Made by a program: the position numbers and the translations under genes
Assembly: GCF_013046825.1 (NCBI RefSeq)
Contig: NZ_CP053187.1
Location: 2,011,001-2,075,000, forward strand
Length of the DNA stretch: 64,000 nucleotides
From: Turicibacter sanguinis
Lineage (GTDB): Bacteria; Bacillota_I; Bacilli_A; MOL361; Turicibacteraceae
Reading direction: 5' to 3'
Part shown: in pieces, positions 32,443 to 41,266 of the stretch
Layout of the letters: the number at the start of each line of letters is the position of its first letter
Numbering within the stretch: the first letter of the stretch is position 1
The notes under the pieces: model-generated
Database searches by the model: none
What the model saw: only the letters and a program-made list of their open reading frames with translations
Told to the model about the DNA's origin: nothing

Positions 32443-34842
32443 ATGGCGAGAGCTTTATTGATTGCTGAAAAACCGTCATTAATGAGAGAAGTTCAGGCTG
32501 TTTATAAAATGATGAATTTTCCGGACCAAATTGATTTTAAATCATTTCGAGGGCATACGATGACGTTGCTTGCACCGGGTGATTATACACCGGAGTGGGA
32601 AAAGTGGGATTTAAAAACATTGCCGATGATTCCATCAAAATTTAAATATAAGGTCATTGAAAATGGTGATTATTTCAACATTTATCAAGATATTAAGAAA
32701 ACAATTGAATTGGGAAACTATGATTATTTGATTAACTGTTGTGACCCGGGGCGTGAGGGACAATTAATATTTCACTCGGTTTATGAAAGCTTAGGTTGTC
32801 GTTTGCCTGTGAAACGTTTTTGGAATAATGGAATGACAGAACAGGCGATTATGGATGCCTTAAATCACATGGAAGATGATTTGAATACCCCACGTTTAAA
32901 AAATATGATTCATGCGAGTAAATTAAGAGCTGATTTTGATTGGCTCATTGGGATGAATTTTACGCGTGCCTTTTCAATAGGGGCTAATCAACGTAAAGCT
33001 TTACCACTTGGACGTGTGATGACGCCCGTATTAAATATGATTGCACAGCGTGAGATGGAGTTAAAAGATTTTAAACCGAAGCCATTTTGGGAAATTGAAG
33101 CTGATTTTGGTGAGTATAAAGGAACGTATTTCGATCATGATAATGAAAATGAAACGAAGTTTTTTGATAAAGAAAAAGCGGATGCGTTAATTCAAAGCTT
33201 ACCGAATGTAGGAATGATTGAAAAGGTTGAAAAAAAGGTGGAGAAGAAATACGCTCCAAGTTTGCATTCATTGGCTGATTTGCAACGCGAGGCAAATAAG
33301 GTGTATAGTTTTACGATGTCTGAAACATTAGACATTGTTCAAGAACTCTATGAAGCTAAATACTTATCTTATCCGCGTACTGATTCAGCGTATATCACAC
33401 AAGATGAAGCGAAGCGATTCCCGCAACTATTGGCGGCGATTAAAGAGATTCCGGATGTTTTGAAGTATGTACAGCCGATTTTAGATGAAGCGGGAGTCAT
33501 CGAGAAAACGGCAAGAAATAAAAAGTATGTTGATGATAGTAAGGTTAGTGATCACTACGCCATCATTCCAACAGGGAAACCAGTAGATTTTAATCGCTTA
33601 AGCAAACGACAACAACAAATTATGAGTTTAGTAGCCAAGCGTTTTGTGGCTATTTTTATGCCTCCAAGTGTCGTGAATAAAACATCGGTGATTACAAATT
33701 GTAGTGGACGAAAATTTAAGACAAATGGAAATGAAGTCGTTGATAAGGGATATACTGTTTTATATAAAACCAAATTTAGTGAAAATAGTTTGCCATCACT
33801 TTTAGAAAATCAGCCGGTTTCTTTAACCGAAACAACACTAATAGAGAAGGCCACAACTCCCCCAAGCCGCTATAACGATGCCACGATTCTTGAGGCAATG
33901 ATTAATGCGGGACGTTTTCTAGAGGATAAAGATTTAAAAGATGTTTTAAAATCGAGTGAAGGAATTGGAACTCCGGCAACGCGTGGTTCGATTATTGAAA
34001 AATTAATTAATTTAAAAATGATTGAACGTAAAAAGAAAACGTTCTATGCCACTGATTATGGAATTTCAATCATTCAAAATTTAAACGGGCATCTCGTTGC
34101 TTCTCCTGAATTAACAGCACAGTGGGAACAAAAATTAAAATCAATTGAAGCTTGTCAGCTAGAACCGATGACGTTTTGGCATGAAATGATTGAGTATATT
34201 AAAGTTGCCACAGAAGAGTTTAAACAAATGACGTATCAAATTCATGGAGTAGCAGCGACGTATACAAACTCTGAAATTAAGTTGATTGGAAACTGTCCAA
34301 AATGCGGTCAGAAGGTAGCGGCAGGTAAAAATTATTATTATTGTACGGAGTATAAAAAAACGTGCGATTTTATTAGTGGGAAAGCGATTCTTGGCACGAA
34401 AATTTCAGAAGCCAATATGAAAAAAATTCTTCAAGGAAAACCAAGTAATATCCTAACCTTTAAAAAAGTAGAGGCGAATGGTGAGAAAAAAACATGGAAA
34501 GCAGCCCTGATTTATAGTGCTGAAAAACAACAAGTGGTTTTCCATTTTGAAGATGAAGGACCTAAAGTTCCAACCAAACAATTGCATTTAAAGTGTCCGA
34601 GCTGTGGAAATACATTAAATGAAACAGGGAACTTTTATATGTGCCCTGAATATAAAAAAAGCTGTCAATTTATTATCGGAAAAACCTATTTTGGTGCTCC
34701 GATTTCCATTGAAAATGTGGAGCAAATGTTAAGGGGGCAGACAACGGAACCAAAACAAGTCACCTTCACCGATGGAACGGTTGCTCAGGGGGTTTTATAT
34801 CTCGATGTTCCAACGAAAAAAATGAAATTTAAACGAATATAA
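32443..34842 (+). CDS. topB: Type IA DNA topoisomerase (TopB/topoisomerase III-like)
   Basis: Relaxes or decatenates DNA through a 5' phosphotyrosine. The 799-aa protein has a Toprim domain (RALLIAEKPSLM, CCDPGREGQLIFHSV), the catalytic tyrosine Y310 in YLSYPRTDSAY, the GIGTPATRGSIIEKL motif and two C-terminal four-cysteine zinc ribbons (CPKCGQKV...CTEYKKTC and CPSCGNTL...CPEYKKSC). The DPG/REGQ Toprim variant is usual for TopB proteins. AGGAGGCGG precedes the ATG. This may be the chromosomal TopB or one brought by a mobile element; the surroundings do not decide. Confidence 0.92.
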   Translation: MARALLIAEKPSLMREVQAVYKMMNFPDQIDFKSFRGHTMTLLAPGDYTPEWEKWDLKTLPMIPSKFKYKVIENGDYFNIYQDIKKTIELGNYDYLINCCDPGREGQLIFHSVYESLGCRLPVKRFWNNGMTEQAIMDALNHMEDDLNTPRLKNMIHASKLRADFDWLIGMNFTRAFSIGANQRKALPLGRVMTPVLNMIAQREMELKDFKPKPFWEIEADFGEYKGTYFDHDNENETKFFDKEKADALIQSLPNVGMIEKVEKKVEKKYAPSLHSLADLQREANKVYSFTMSETLDIVQELYEAKYLSYPRTDSAYITQDEAKRFPQLLAAIKEIPDVLKYVQPILDEAGVIEKTARNKKYVDDSKVSDHYAIIPTGKPVDFNRLSKRQQQIMSLVAKRFVAIFMPPSVVNKTSVITNCSGRKFKTNGNEVVDKGYTVLYKTKFSENSLPSLLENQPVSLTETTLIEKATTPPSRYNDATILEAMINAGRFLEDKDLKDVLKSSEGIGTPATRGSIIEKLINLKMIERKKKTFYATDYGISIIQNLNGHLVASPELTAQWEQKLKSIEACQLEPMTFWHEMIEYIKVATEEFKQMTYQIHGVAATYTNSEIKLIGNCPKCGQKVAAGKNYYYCTEYKKTCDFISGKAILGTKISEANMKKILQGKPSNILTFKKVEANGEKKTWKAALIYSAEKQQVVFHFEDEGPKVPTKQLHLKCPSCGNTLNETGNFYMCPEYKKSCQFIIGKTYFGAPISIENVEQMLRGQTTEPKQVTFTDGTVAQGVLYLDVPTKKMKFKRI

Positions 34843-34872
34843 AAATAAACGAAAATCATCAATTTTCTAAAT

Positions 34873-34929
34873 AAAAAAGATTAATCTCAACTTAGTCAGT
34901 AGTTACGACAGTCAGATTAATCTTTTTTA
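34873..34929 (+). terminator. Terminator after topB
   Basis: Perfect 15-bp arms AAAAAAGATTAATCT (34873-34887) / AGATTAATCTTTTTT (34914-34928). Confidence 0.85.
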
Positions 34930-35157
34930 TTATGTTGCTCTATTTATAATCAGCCAGCAGAAGTTAAACAATGTTAAATATGGAGCGAGAATACTTACCA
35001 ATCAAGAGGGAAATAATCCACTATTAAGAGGCAAGCGAGAGCTATTATTAAAAATAAATATATCTTATATAATTATTATTATTAAATTTCGCTCTGTTAG
35101 ATAGTCAGGTTGAAATCTACATCGTTTATTTTAAATTAGTAAATCTATTCTAGTAAC

Positions 35158-35191
35158 AAAAAAGTTGTTTAGTTTAGAGTTGACCATCCCA
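35158..35191 (+). mobile_element. Relic of an IS3-family right end
   Basis: The segment AAAAAAGTTGTTTAGTTTAG followed by AGTTGACCATCCCA is nearly identical to the right end of the complete element at 41230-41263, same orientation, differing at about three positions. No transposase remains nearby, so an old copy was lost or recombined here. Confidence 0.75.
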
Positions 35192-35534
35192 TGGGGATCT
35201 TGAGATTAGTGTGGCATGAAAAGATTCAATAGCTATCTTTTGTAAGTACAACCTTCATTGTTAAAAAATCGAATGAGATGAAGGTCGATTCGCATGAAAT
35301 CGTGGAATGATATTACTTTAATTTTCTAGAACTTTATTCTATACTCTTAAATCCTATTTAGAAATTTTTCGTCATATTTAATTTGATATATATCAATTGA
35401 AAATACATTTTTTTACTCTTATTGTTAAAACTATAATTAATTGAAATAATTTATTTAAATCATAAATATTTCAATGGATAGCGTATTTACTTGATAAAAA
35501 ATATGTCGGTTTTAATGAAGGAGGAATTTAACTT

Positions 35535-36845
35535 ATGAGTACTCTCAATAATAACAAACAACATAAATTCTTTTATGGGTGGGTCATTGTTGCAGCATGT
35601 TTACTTATTCAAGCCATACCATTTGGAGTCGCCTCTAACTTACCCCCTACTTTTACAAACTATGTTGTTAATGGAGAAGGGTTTAGTTATGCATCCTTTA
35701 CCCTAATCTTTACGATTGGGACTGTTGTATCTGCTATTTGTTCGCCTTTTATAGGAAAAATATTTACTAAAGTCAATGTTAAACTATTATTTATCATCGG
35801 TTCTATATTTGTCGGCGGTGGATTTATGTTATACTCACTAGCTGGCAATAAACTAATTGCTTATTATATAATAGCTGCCATCGTTCAAGTCGGAAATGCT
35901 ATTGTTTCTGCAATTGGAGTTCCTACACTGATAAATGCCTGGTTTAAGGTTAATAAGGGGAGAGCACTTGGGATTGCCTTCTGCGGTGGAGGAATAGGTA
36001 ATATAGTTCTTCAAACGTTAGCAGGTAAATGGTTAACTGACCCAAATATAGGATATAAAGGAGCTTATTTAAGATTTGGACTCATCGCACTAATTGGTTC
36101 ATTATTAATCTCTATATTTCTTGTCAGATTGCCTAAATCAGCAGATGAATTAGCCGCAAATGCTCCTAAGAAAAAATTAGAAGGGCAAGAAGATGTAGCC
36201 CATCATATAAGTTGGGGATATACAGTAGGTGAAACAACTAAAATGCCTCAATTTTGGCTAATAGCGGCTTCTTTTATCTTCATCGGATTCTATGTTAGTG
36301 GATTTGCTTTACAATTCATTCCTTATTTCCAAAGCTTAGAAGAAAAGAAAATATTACTGATTTCATCAGCTACATTAGCCTCTATGTTCGGATTATTTTC
36401 GATCTTTGGTAACATTTTGGGTGGGATTCTTTTTGATAAACTAGGATTATCAAAATCATTCCTATTGGCCGGAACTTTAGTCATTATAGCAGGGTTATGC
36501 TTATTATTTGTCGGAAAAATAAATGCACTTGGATACCTCTTTACAGGTGCATTCGGAATCTCAATGTTTTCTTATGTCATGGGACCTTCCTATATGACAA
36601 GCTCACTATTTGGAGATCGAGACTATGGATCTATTCTTGGATTTATCCAATTATTCTTTGCCGTTGGCTTTGCTGTCGGTACCCCAATTTTCAGTCTTAT
36701 TTTAGAGAAGGCAGGATGGGCAACAGCATGGACTTCTTCGATTATATTTGCTGTTATTGCGTATGCAGGACTATTAATTGCTTCTTTATCTATACTTAAA
36801 ATGAATAAAGAAAAAAATGTTCGTGAAACGAAAAGAATTTCTTAA
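35535..36845 (+). CDS. MFS transporter, OxlT/OFA (oxalate-formate antiporter-like) family
   Basis: Twelve-helix major facilitator of 436 aa. The start FFYGWVIVAACLLIQAIPFGVASNLPPTF is characteristic of the oxalate:formate antiporter family, with the loop motif AWFKVNKGRALGIAFCGGGIG between helices 4 and 5 and a central loop of about 40 residues. Family members exchange carboxylates or related anions; substrate unknown. Strong AAGGAGGA site. The next genes are a LysR regulator and a chromate-type transporter. Confidence 0.88.
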   Translation: MSTLNNNKQHKFFYGWVIVAACLLIQAIPFGVASNLPPTFTNYVVNGEGFSYASFTLIFTIGTVVSAICSPFIGKIFTKVNVKLLFIIGSIFVGGGFMLYSLAGNKLIAYYIIAAIVQVGNAIVSAIGVPTLINAWFKVNKGRALGIAFCGGGIGNIVLQTLAGKWLTDPNIGYKGAYLRFGLIALIGSLLISIFLVRLPKSADELAANAPKKKLEGQEDVAHHISWGYTVGETTKMPQFWLIAASFIFIGFYVSGFALQFIPYFQSLEEKKILLISSATLASMFGLFSIFGNILGGILFDKLGLSKSFLLAGTLVIIAGLCLLFVGKINALGYLFTGAFGISMFSYVMGPSYMTSSLFGDRDYGSILGFIQLFFAVGFAVGTPIFSLILEKAGWATAWTSSIIFAVIAYAGLLIASLSILKMNKEKNVRETKRIS

Positions 36846-37500
36846 TAAAAAAATATTTTAGAGCGATTATCAAAGAAAAACCATTATCTCAAATCAGATT
36901 TAATCTGAACTCAGATAATGGTTTTTCTTTTGTACAATTTCTTTGCAACAATTGTGAGCGGGGGCCTGTTCCCTTTAAGGGATATTATCCTCGATGAATA
37001 CAGGTGATGAAGGTGGAGATGAGTATCCACTTTCTATTAAATTTTGATTACGATAAGCGGTTTGAATTTAGAAAGCTTTTGGTATAATTCTATATGAACT
37101 AAAAAATTAAATTAAACGTATCAAGTTGACTAAAGTATAAGATTTTTCACGTTTTCTGATTAAATATATTTATTCATTTAATTAAGTATCTTTTTCTGTT
37201 GGAGTCTAAACTGATTAATTTAATACTGTCAATTAAGAAGTCATGATGATCACAAAAATGAATAGCACTGAAAATTACAACTTGCACAGATGGACTCTAA
37301 TGTTAATATAATAGTGTAGTCTATGGTTGTATTTAAAAGAGATGCCTGATCGATTCAATTTTTATTATTTCTATAAGATGGATTCGCAGACATCTAAGAT
37401 AAAAGAAATTCATGAATAGAGTTATCGGGATATATGAAAGCTTAAAGATTCAATGTTTTTTTATAAAGGGTTTAAGTTTATGATAGGAGGAGTAGATAGT
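36846..37500 (+). other. Intergenic region between the MFS and LysR genes
   Basis: Begins with the terminator at 36876-36930. The remaining 550 bp hold no supported ORF and no recognised RNA; they presumably contain the LysR promoter. Confidence 0.4.
36876..36930 (+). terminator. Terminator after the MFS gene
   Basis: AAAACCATTATCT (36877-36889) / AGATAATGGTTTT (36913-36925), with a second stem CAGATT/AATCTG inside the loop and a T-run. Confidence 0.85.
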
Positions 37501-38364
37501 ATGAGCATTAGACATTTGCGAATTTTTATCATGGTTGCATCACTTAAGAATATGAGTGCAGCGGCAGAGAAGTTGTTCATTACACAACCATCGGTTAGCC
37601 AAGCAATTAAAGAAATTGAACATTATTATGGAGTGAAATTATTTGAGCGTTTATCAAAAAAGTTATATTTGACAGAAAGTGGAGAGTATTTATTAAGATA
37701 TGCAACTCATATTGTTCAATCCTTTGATGAGATGGAAACGATGATGAAGAATAAATCGGACAATATTGCTTTGCGTATTGGAGCATCTATTACTGTAGGA
37801 AGTTGTTTGTTAAATCATATTCTGGATGATTTAGAAGAAGAAAATAATAAAATAACAACGCAGATTTATGTTCGTAATACAAAGGAAATTGAAAAAATGT
37901 TATTAGATAGTGAACTAGATGTTGCCTTAGTTGAGGGAACCGTGACCAGTAAAGATTTGATTTCGAAACCTGTTTATCAGGATAAGTTAATTATGGTAGT
38001 TGGAAAAGGGCATAAATTTTATAATCGAGATGAAATTAGTATTGAAGAACTTCAAGGAGAGGCTATTATTTCTCGTGAAGAGGGAAGTGGAAGTAAAACA
38101 ATTTTTGATAATATTCTGAAAAGTAATCAGATAGAAGTCGATATTAAATGGAGTAGTACAGATACGGGGGCAATTAAGGATGCAGTACTGGAATCAAGAG
38201 GATTAGCTGTGTTATCTCGTCTTATGGTAGAGCGAGAATTGAAAAAAGGTACACTCCATGAAGTTTCTCTAAAAGAAGTATCTATGTTTAGAGAAATATT
38301 TGTCGTGTACCATAAAAATAAATTTATGTCTAAATCTTTAAAATGTTTTTTAGAGATTCTTTAA
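37501..38364 (+). CDS. LysR-family transcriptional regulator (287 aa)
   Basis: LTTR with HTH LKNMSAAAEKLFITQPSVSQAIKEIE and an effector domain beginning IALRIGASITVGSCLL. ATG 37501 (MSIRHLRIF) follows AGGAGG by about 10 nt; an in-frame ATG at 37453 would add 16 residues not found in the family. Its end overlaps the converging chromate-type gene by 4 bp, so this regulator and the transporter pair probably belong together, although the usual LTTR arrangement is divergent. Effector unknown. Confidence 0.85.
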   Translation: MSIRHLRIFIMVASLKNMSAAAEKLFITQPSVSQAIKEIEHYYGVKLFERLSKKLYLTESGEYLLRYATHIVQSFDEMETMMKNKSDNIALRIGASITVGSCLLNHILDDLEEENNKITTQIYVRNTKEIEKMLLDSELDVALVEGTVTSKDLISKPVYQDKLIMVVGKGHKFYNRDEISIEELQGEAIISREEGSGSKTIFDNILKSNQIEVDIKWSSTDTGAIKDAVLESRGLAVLSRLMVERELKKGTLHEVSLKEVSMFREIFVVYHKNKFMSKSLKCFLEIL

Positions 38365-38927
38365 AAAATCATATAGATGATTGTTCCAATTAGACCTGAT
38401 CCGAAAATAACTGGAATTGGACTTAACTTGAATTTACGAAGAGCAACTAAACCTCCTACGAATAAAGCAAATTCAACAATACGGAAGTTAGATAAGATAA
38501 TTTCATGTTTCTCAGCTTGGAATAATGCTAATGTTAAAATAGATAAACCTGCTGATGAAATTAGTGAAACAACAGCTGGACGTAAACTAGATAAGATTGT
38601 TTGAACGCCTGAGAAGTTACGATATTTGTAGTAAAAGTGCGCAAGTGTTAAACAGATAATAAACGATGGAATAATAACCCCTAAAGTACAAATAAGTGCA
38701 CCAGGTAATCCATTTAATTTTGTTCCAACAAATGTTGCAGCATTGATTGAAATAGGACCAGGTGTCATTTCAGCAATAGTTACTAAATCGGCGAATTCAG
38801 GAAGGGTCATTAACCCTTGGATATTAACAATTTGGTTTTGAATTAATGGGAGTGCTGCATATCCACCACCTACACTAAATAAACCGACTTGAATAAAACT
38901 CAAAAATAAAATCCAGATAATATTCAT
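38361..38927 (-). CDS. Chromate-transporter family protein, second subunit (188 aa)
   Basis: Short-chain CHR protein, half of the usual ChrA duplication. Motif FIQVGLFSVGGGYAALPLIQ near the start, and MTPGPISINAATFVGTKLNG in the centre. Short CHR proteins come in pairs that form a heteromer; this gene is 4 nt after its partner. Chromate export is the named activity, but in anaerobic gut-type bacteria the natural anion may be different. Confidence 0.85.
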   Translation of the reverse strand: MNIIWILFLSFIQVGLFSVGGGYAALPLIQNQIVNIQGLMTLPEFADLVTIAEMTPGPISINAATFVGTKLNGLPGALICTLGVIIPSFIICLTLAHFYYKYRNFSGVQTILSSLRPAVVSLISSAGLSILTLALFQAEKHEIILSNFRIVEFALFVGGLVALRKFKLSPIPVIFGSGLIGTIIYMIF

Positions 38928-38931
38928 TAAT

Positions 38932-39525
38932 CTACGCCCCCTCTATACCTTGTTTTTTAGATTTTTTTAAATCGATAAAAAGATTTAAAAAGCCAATTGC
39001 AAGACATAAGAAAATAACTGTCATTGCACTAATATCAAGTACGTAAGTCATAATGAACGTAATGACCATTAATGAAATATATACCGCATTTTTGGTTTTA
39101 ATAACATTTTGAGCCAATTTGATAACAACATCACAAATAACGGCAGCTACTCCTGCGCGCATTACCATTAATGCCGTTGCGATCACTTTACTTTCTCTAA
39201 ATTGTGTATAGAATAATGAAATAATTGAGATAATGACAATTGGTGGAATTGAAGTTCCAACAATTGCAACGATTGAGCCTAAAATTCCTTGCATACGATA
39301 TCCTAAAATGACAGATGCATTAATTGGGATAGGTCCAGGCGAAGATTGTGCAATAGCTGTAATATCAAGCATTTCATCTTCTTCTAACCAGCCTAATTCT
39401 TCAACAAATTTCTTTTTCATTAACGAGACAATAACGAAACCTCCACCAAATGTTGAAGCACTTAAAATGAAGGTAGATTTAAATAATTCCCATAAGATTT
39501 TCCAATCCTTTTTTTTATTGTGCAT
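38932..39525 (-). CDS. Chromate-transporter family protein, first subunit (197 aa)
   Basis: Partner of the downstream short CHR protein. Contains STFGGGFVIVSLMKKKFVEELGWL and AQSSPGPIPINASVILGYRMQG, matching the GGG and PGP motifs of the family, with about six hydrophobic segments. GGAGAG precedes the ATG. First gene of a two-gene minus-strand operon. Confidence 0.85.
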   Translation of the reverse strand: MHNKKKDWKILWELFKSTFILSASTFGGGFVIVSLMKKKFVEELGWLEEDEMLDITAIAQSSPGPIPINASVILGYRMQGILGSIVAIVGTSIPPIVIISIISLFYTQFRESKVIATALMVMRAGVAAVICDVVIKLAQNVIKTKNAVYISLMVITFIMTYVLDISAMTVIFLCLAIGFLNLFIDLKKSKKQGIEGA

Positions 39526-40032
39526 CTTAAACTCTCCTTATTAAAGTATTTATTTTTTACAATAATTAGTATACGATTTATTATTCTATAAGTTAAATAC
39601 ATATATATTATTAAATATATAAGTAAATACCTATGGTAAAAAATATTAAGAAGTGGTGGAAAATCATCATTGTTTGTTTGAATACGAAGGATAAACGACT
39701 AATCTTAAAGTAAATGAGAGATTAGATATCAAGTTGTTAAATCATCTGACTAGAAGAAAAAGGTTATTTCTAACGGACTAAGTGATGGATTAGCCGATTA
39801 GCTTATCTTATTTTTGGCTAAATGTAATCGTAATTGTGTTCGTGGGAGGGGTGACTGTCACCATGGATACAATTTCATCATTAGATTACAGTTTATAGTA
39901 GGACTTTCTAACCTTGAAATATAGGATAAAAAGAATTGAAATCACTGATCATAAAAAGAACATATCTAACCTCAGAATGAGTTTCTGTTCTTAGATATGT
40001 TTTTTTATGTAAATATTACGTATGAGAACTTG
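39526..40032 (+). other. Intergenic region between the chromate-type operon and the IS
   Basis: Holds the promoter of the minus-strand transporter operon (TATACT-like element near 39570) and an orphan bidirectional terminator. The section 39640-39950 contains only short broken frames and may be a decayed gene. Confidence 0.4.
39956..40006. terminator. Orphan bidirectional terminator left of the IS
   Basis: AACATATCTAA (39959-39969) / TTAGATATGTT (39991-40001), T-rich on both strands. No intact gene on the plus strand ends here. Confidence 0.7.
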
Positions 40033-40112
40033 TGGATAGGTTACAATTAATTAGACAGTTTTTTTAAGGTCATGTAGAATTATAAATAATATCAATCTAA
40101 AGGAGCTTTAAC

Positions 40113-40409
40113 ATGACCCAAACTAAAACTCGTAGACCACGCCGTACGTATACAGATGAATTTAAAAACCAATTAGTCCAGCTTTATTTAAATGGGAAAC
40201 GTAAATGTGATATTGTTCGTGAATACGATATCTCATCGTCTTTACTCGATAAATGGATTAAACAGTCAACTTCTACAGGTTCTTTTAAGGAGAAAGATAA
40301 CCGCTCAGAAGAAGAACAGGAGTTAATCCAACTTCGTAAAAAAGTTAAGCAATTGGAAATGGAAAATGATATTTTAAAGCAAGCCGCGCTGATCTTAGGA
40401 CGAAGATAA
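40113..40409 (+). CDS. IS3-family transposase OrfA (98 aa)
   Basis: DNA-binding half of the transposase: HTH TYTDEFKNQLVQLYLNGKRK...YDISSSLLDKWIKQ, then a leucine-zipper-like heptad region (ELIQLRKKVKQLEMENDILKQA). AAAGGAGC precedes the ATG. A slippery heptamer TTTAAAG in the zero frame at 40373-40379 is placed for -1 frameshifting into orfB. Confidence 0.92.
   Translation: MTQTKTRRPRRTYTDEFKNQLVQLYLNGKRKCDIVREYDISSSLLDKWIKQSTSTGSFKEKDNRSEEEQELIQLRKKVKQLEMENDILKQAALILGRR
40373..40379 (+). other. Candidate -1 frameshift site between orfA and orfB
   Basis: T TTA AAG fits X XXY YYZ in the orfA frame. The orfB frame is open from 40370, so slippage here would produce the OrfAB fusion transposase. 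Confidence 0.5.
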
Positions 40410-40411
40410 AT

Positions 40412-41245
40412 GTGATTAAAAACAATACACACAAATATTCAGTTTCAGCGATGTGCAAAGTCCTTAATGTGCCTCGTAGCACTTATTATTATGAGTCTAA
40501 ACCGAAGAAAGATGAAACTCAACTGGTTACTGATATCATTGAGATTTTTCGTCGAAGCCGAAATAATTACGGGACTCGAAAAATTAAGCAAGAGTTAAAA
40601 AAGATGGGACAACAAGTTTCACGTCGTCGTATTAGTCGTATCATGAAACAAGAAGGCCTTGTATCGAATTATACCGTTGCTCAATTTAAGCCGCATACAG
40701 CTAAATGTAACGAAGATAACACTGAAAATATCGTGGATCGTAACTTTGATGAACAACCACATTTAAACGTTGTTGTCAGTGATTTAACGTACGTTCGTGT
40801 AAAAAATCGCTGGCACTATCTTTGTGTGCTTGTAGACCTGTTTAATCGTGAAATTATCGGTTATAGCTCTGGGCCTAATAAGGATGCAGAATTAGTTAAG
40901 AAGGCGTTCAGTACAGTCCAAACTAACCTAAGTCAAATCAAGATTTTCCACACGGATCGAGGTAACGAATTTAAGAATAAAATCATTGATGAGATTTTAG
41001 AGGTATTTGAAATTGAACGCTCTTTAAGTATGAAGGGATGTCCCTATGACAACGCTGTTGCAGAAGCGACCTATAAAGTAATCAAAACAGAATTTGTAAA
41101 CCATCAGATATTTGAAACCCAAGAACAACTAGGTTATGAATTTGCCGACTACGTTAACTGGTATAACAATCATAGGATCCACTCTTCACTGGGATATTTA
41201 TCCCCAGTTGAATATCGTCAAAATACCCTTAAAAAAGTTGTTTAG
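40412..41245 (+). CDS. IS3-family transposase OrfB, DDE integrase (277 aa)
   Basis: Catalytic half with HTH_21 (CKVLNVPRSTYYYE, NNYGTRKIKQELKKMG) and an rve core: first Asp in VVSDLTYVR, second in FHTDRGNEF, and Glu in NAVAEATYKVIKTEF. It starts with GTG in the -1 frame relative to orfA and has no clear ribosome-binding site, consistent with frameshift expression. Intact, so the element may be active. Confidence 0.92.
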   Translation: MIKNNTHKYSVSAMCKVLNVPRSTYYYESKPKKDETQLVTDIIEIFRRSRNNYGTRKIKQELKKMGQQVSRRRISRIMKQEGLVSNYTVAQFKPHTAKCNEDNTENIVDRNFDEQPHLNVVVSDLTYVRVKNRWHYLCVLVDLFNREIIGYSSGPNKDAELVKKAFSTVQTNLSQIKIFHTDRGNEFKNKIIDEILEVFEIERSLSMKGCPYDNAVAEATYKVIKTEFVNHQIFETQEQLGYEFADYVNWYNNHRIHSSLGYLSPVEYRQNTLKKVV

Positions 41246-41266
41246 TTTAGTGTTGACAATCCAATT

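Larger units (their letters stand above)
34843..35534 (+). other. Intergenic region with terminator and IS relic
   Basis: Contains the topB terminator, the relic IS right end at 35158-35191, and otherwise AT-rich sequence without a supported ORF before the MFS gene. Confidence 0.5.
40033..41263 (+). mobile_element. Complete IS3-family insertion sequence (about 1231 bp)
   Basis: Carries orfA and orfB in the IS3 arrangement. The left end TGGATAGGTTACAATTAATT (from 40033) and the reverse complement of the right end, TGGATTGTCAACACTAAACT (41263 leftward), are imperfect terminal inverted repeats of about 37 bp. No clear target-site duplication flanks them, so the element may have recombined. Its right end lies 3 bp before the start codon of the AraC-type gene. 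Confidence 0.85.

Noticed and set aside
37453..37500. Longer start for the second LysR gene
   Set aside because: AGGAGG is correctly spaced for ATG 37501, and the extra residues are not LTTR-like.
39850..39862. Palindrome GGTGACTGTCACC
   Set aside because: Too short and isolated; no promoter or gene start next to it.
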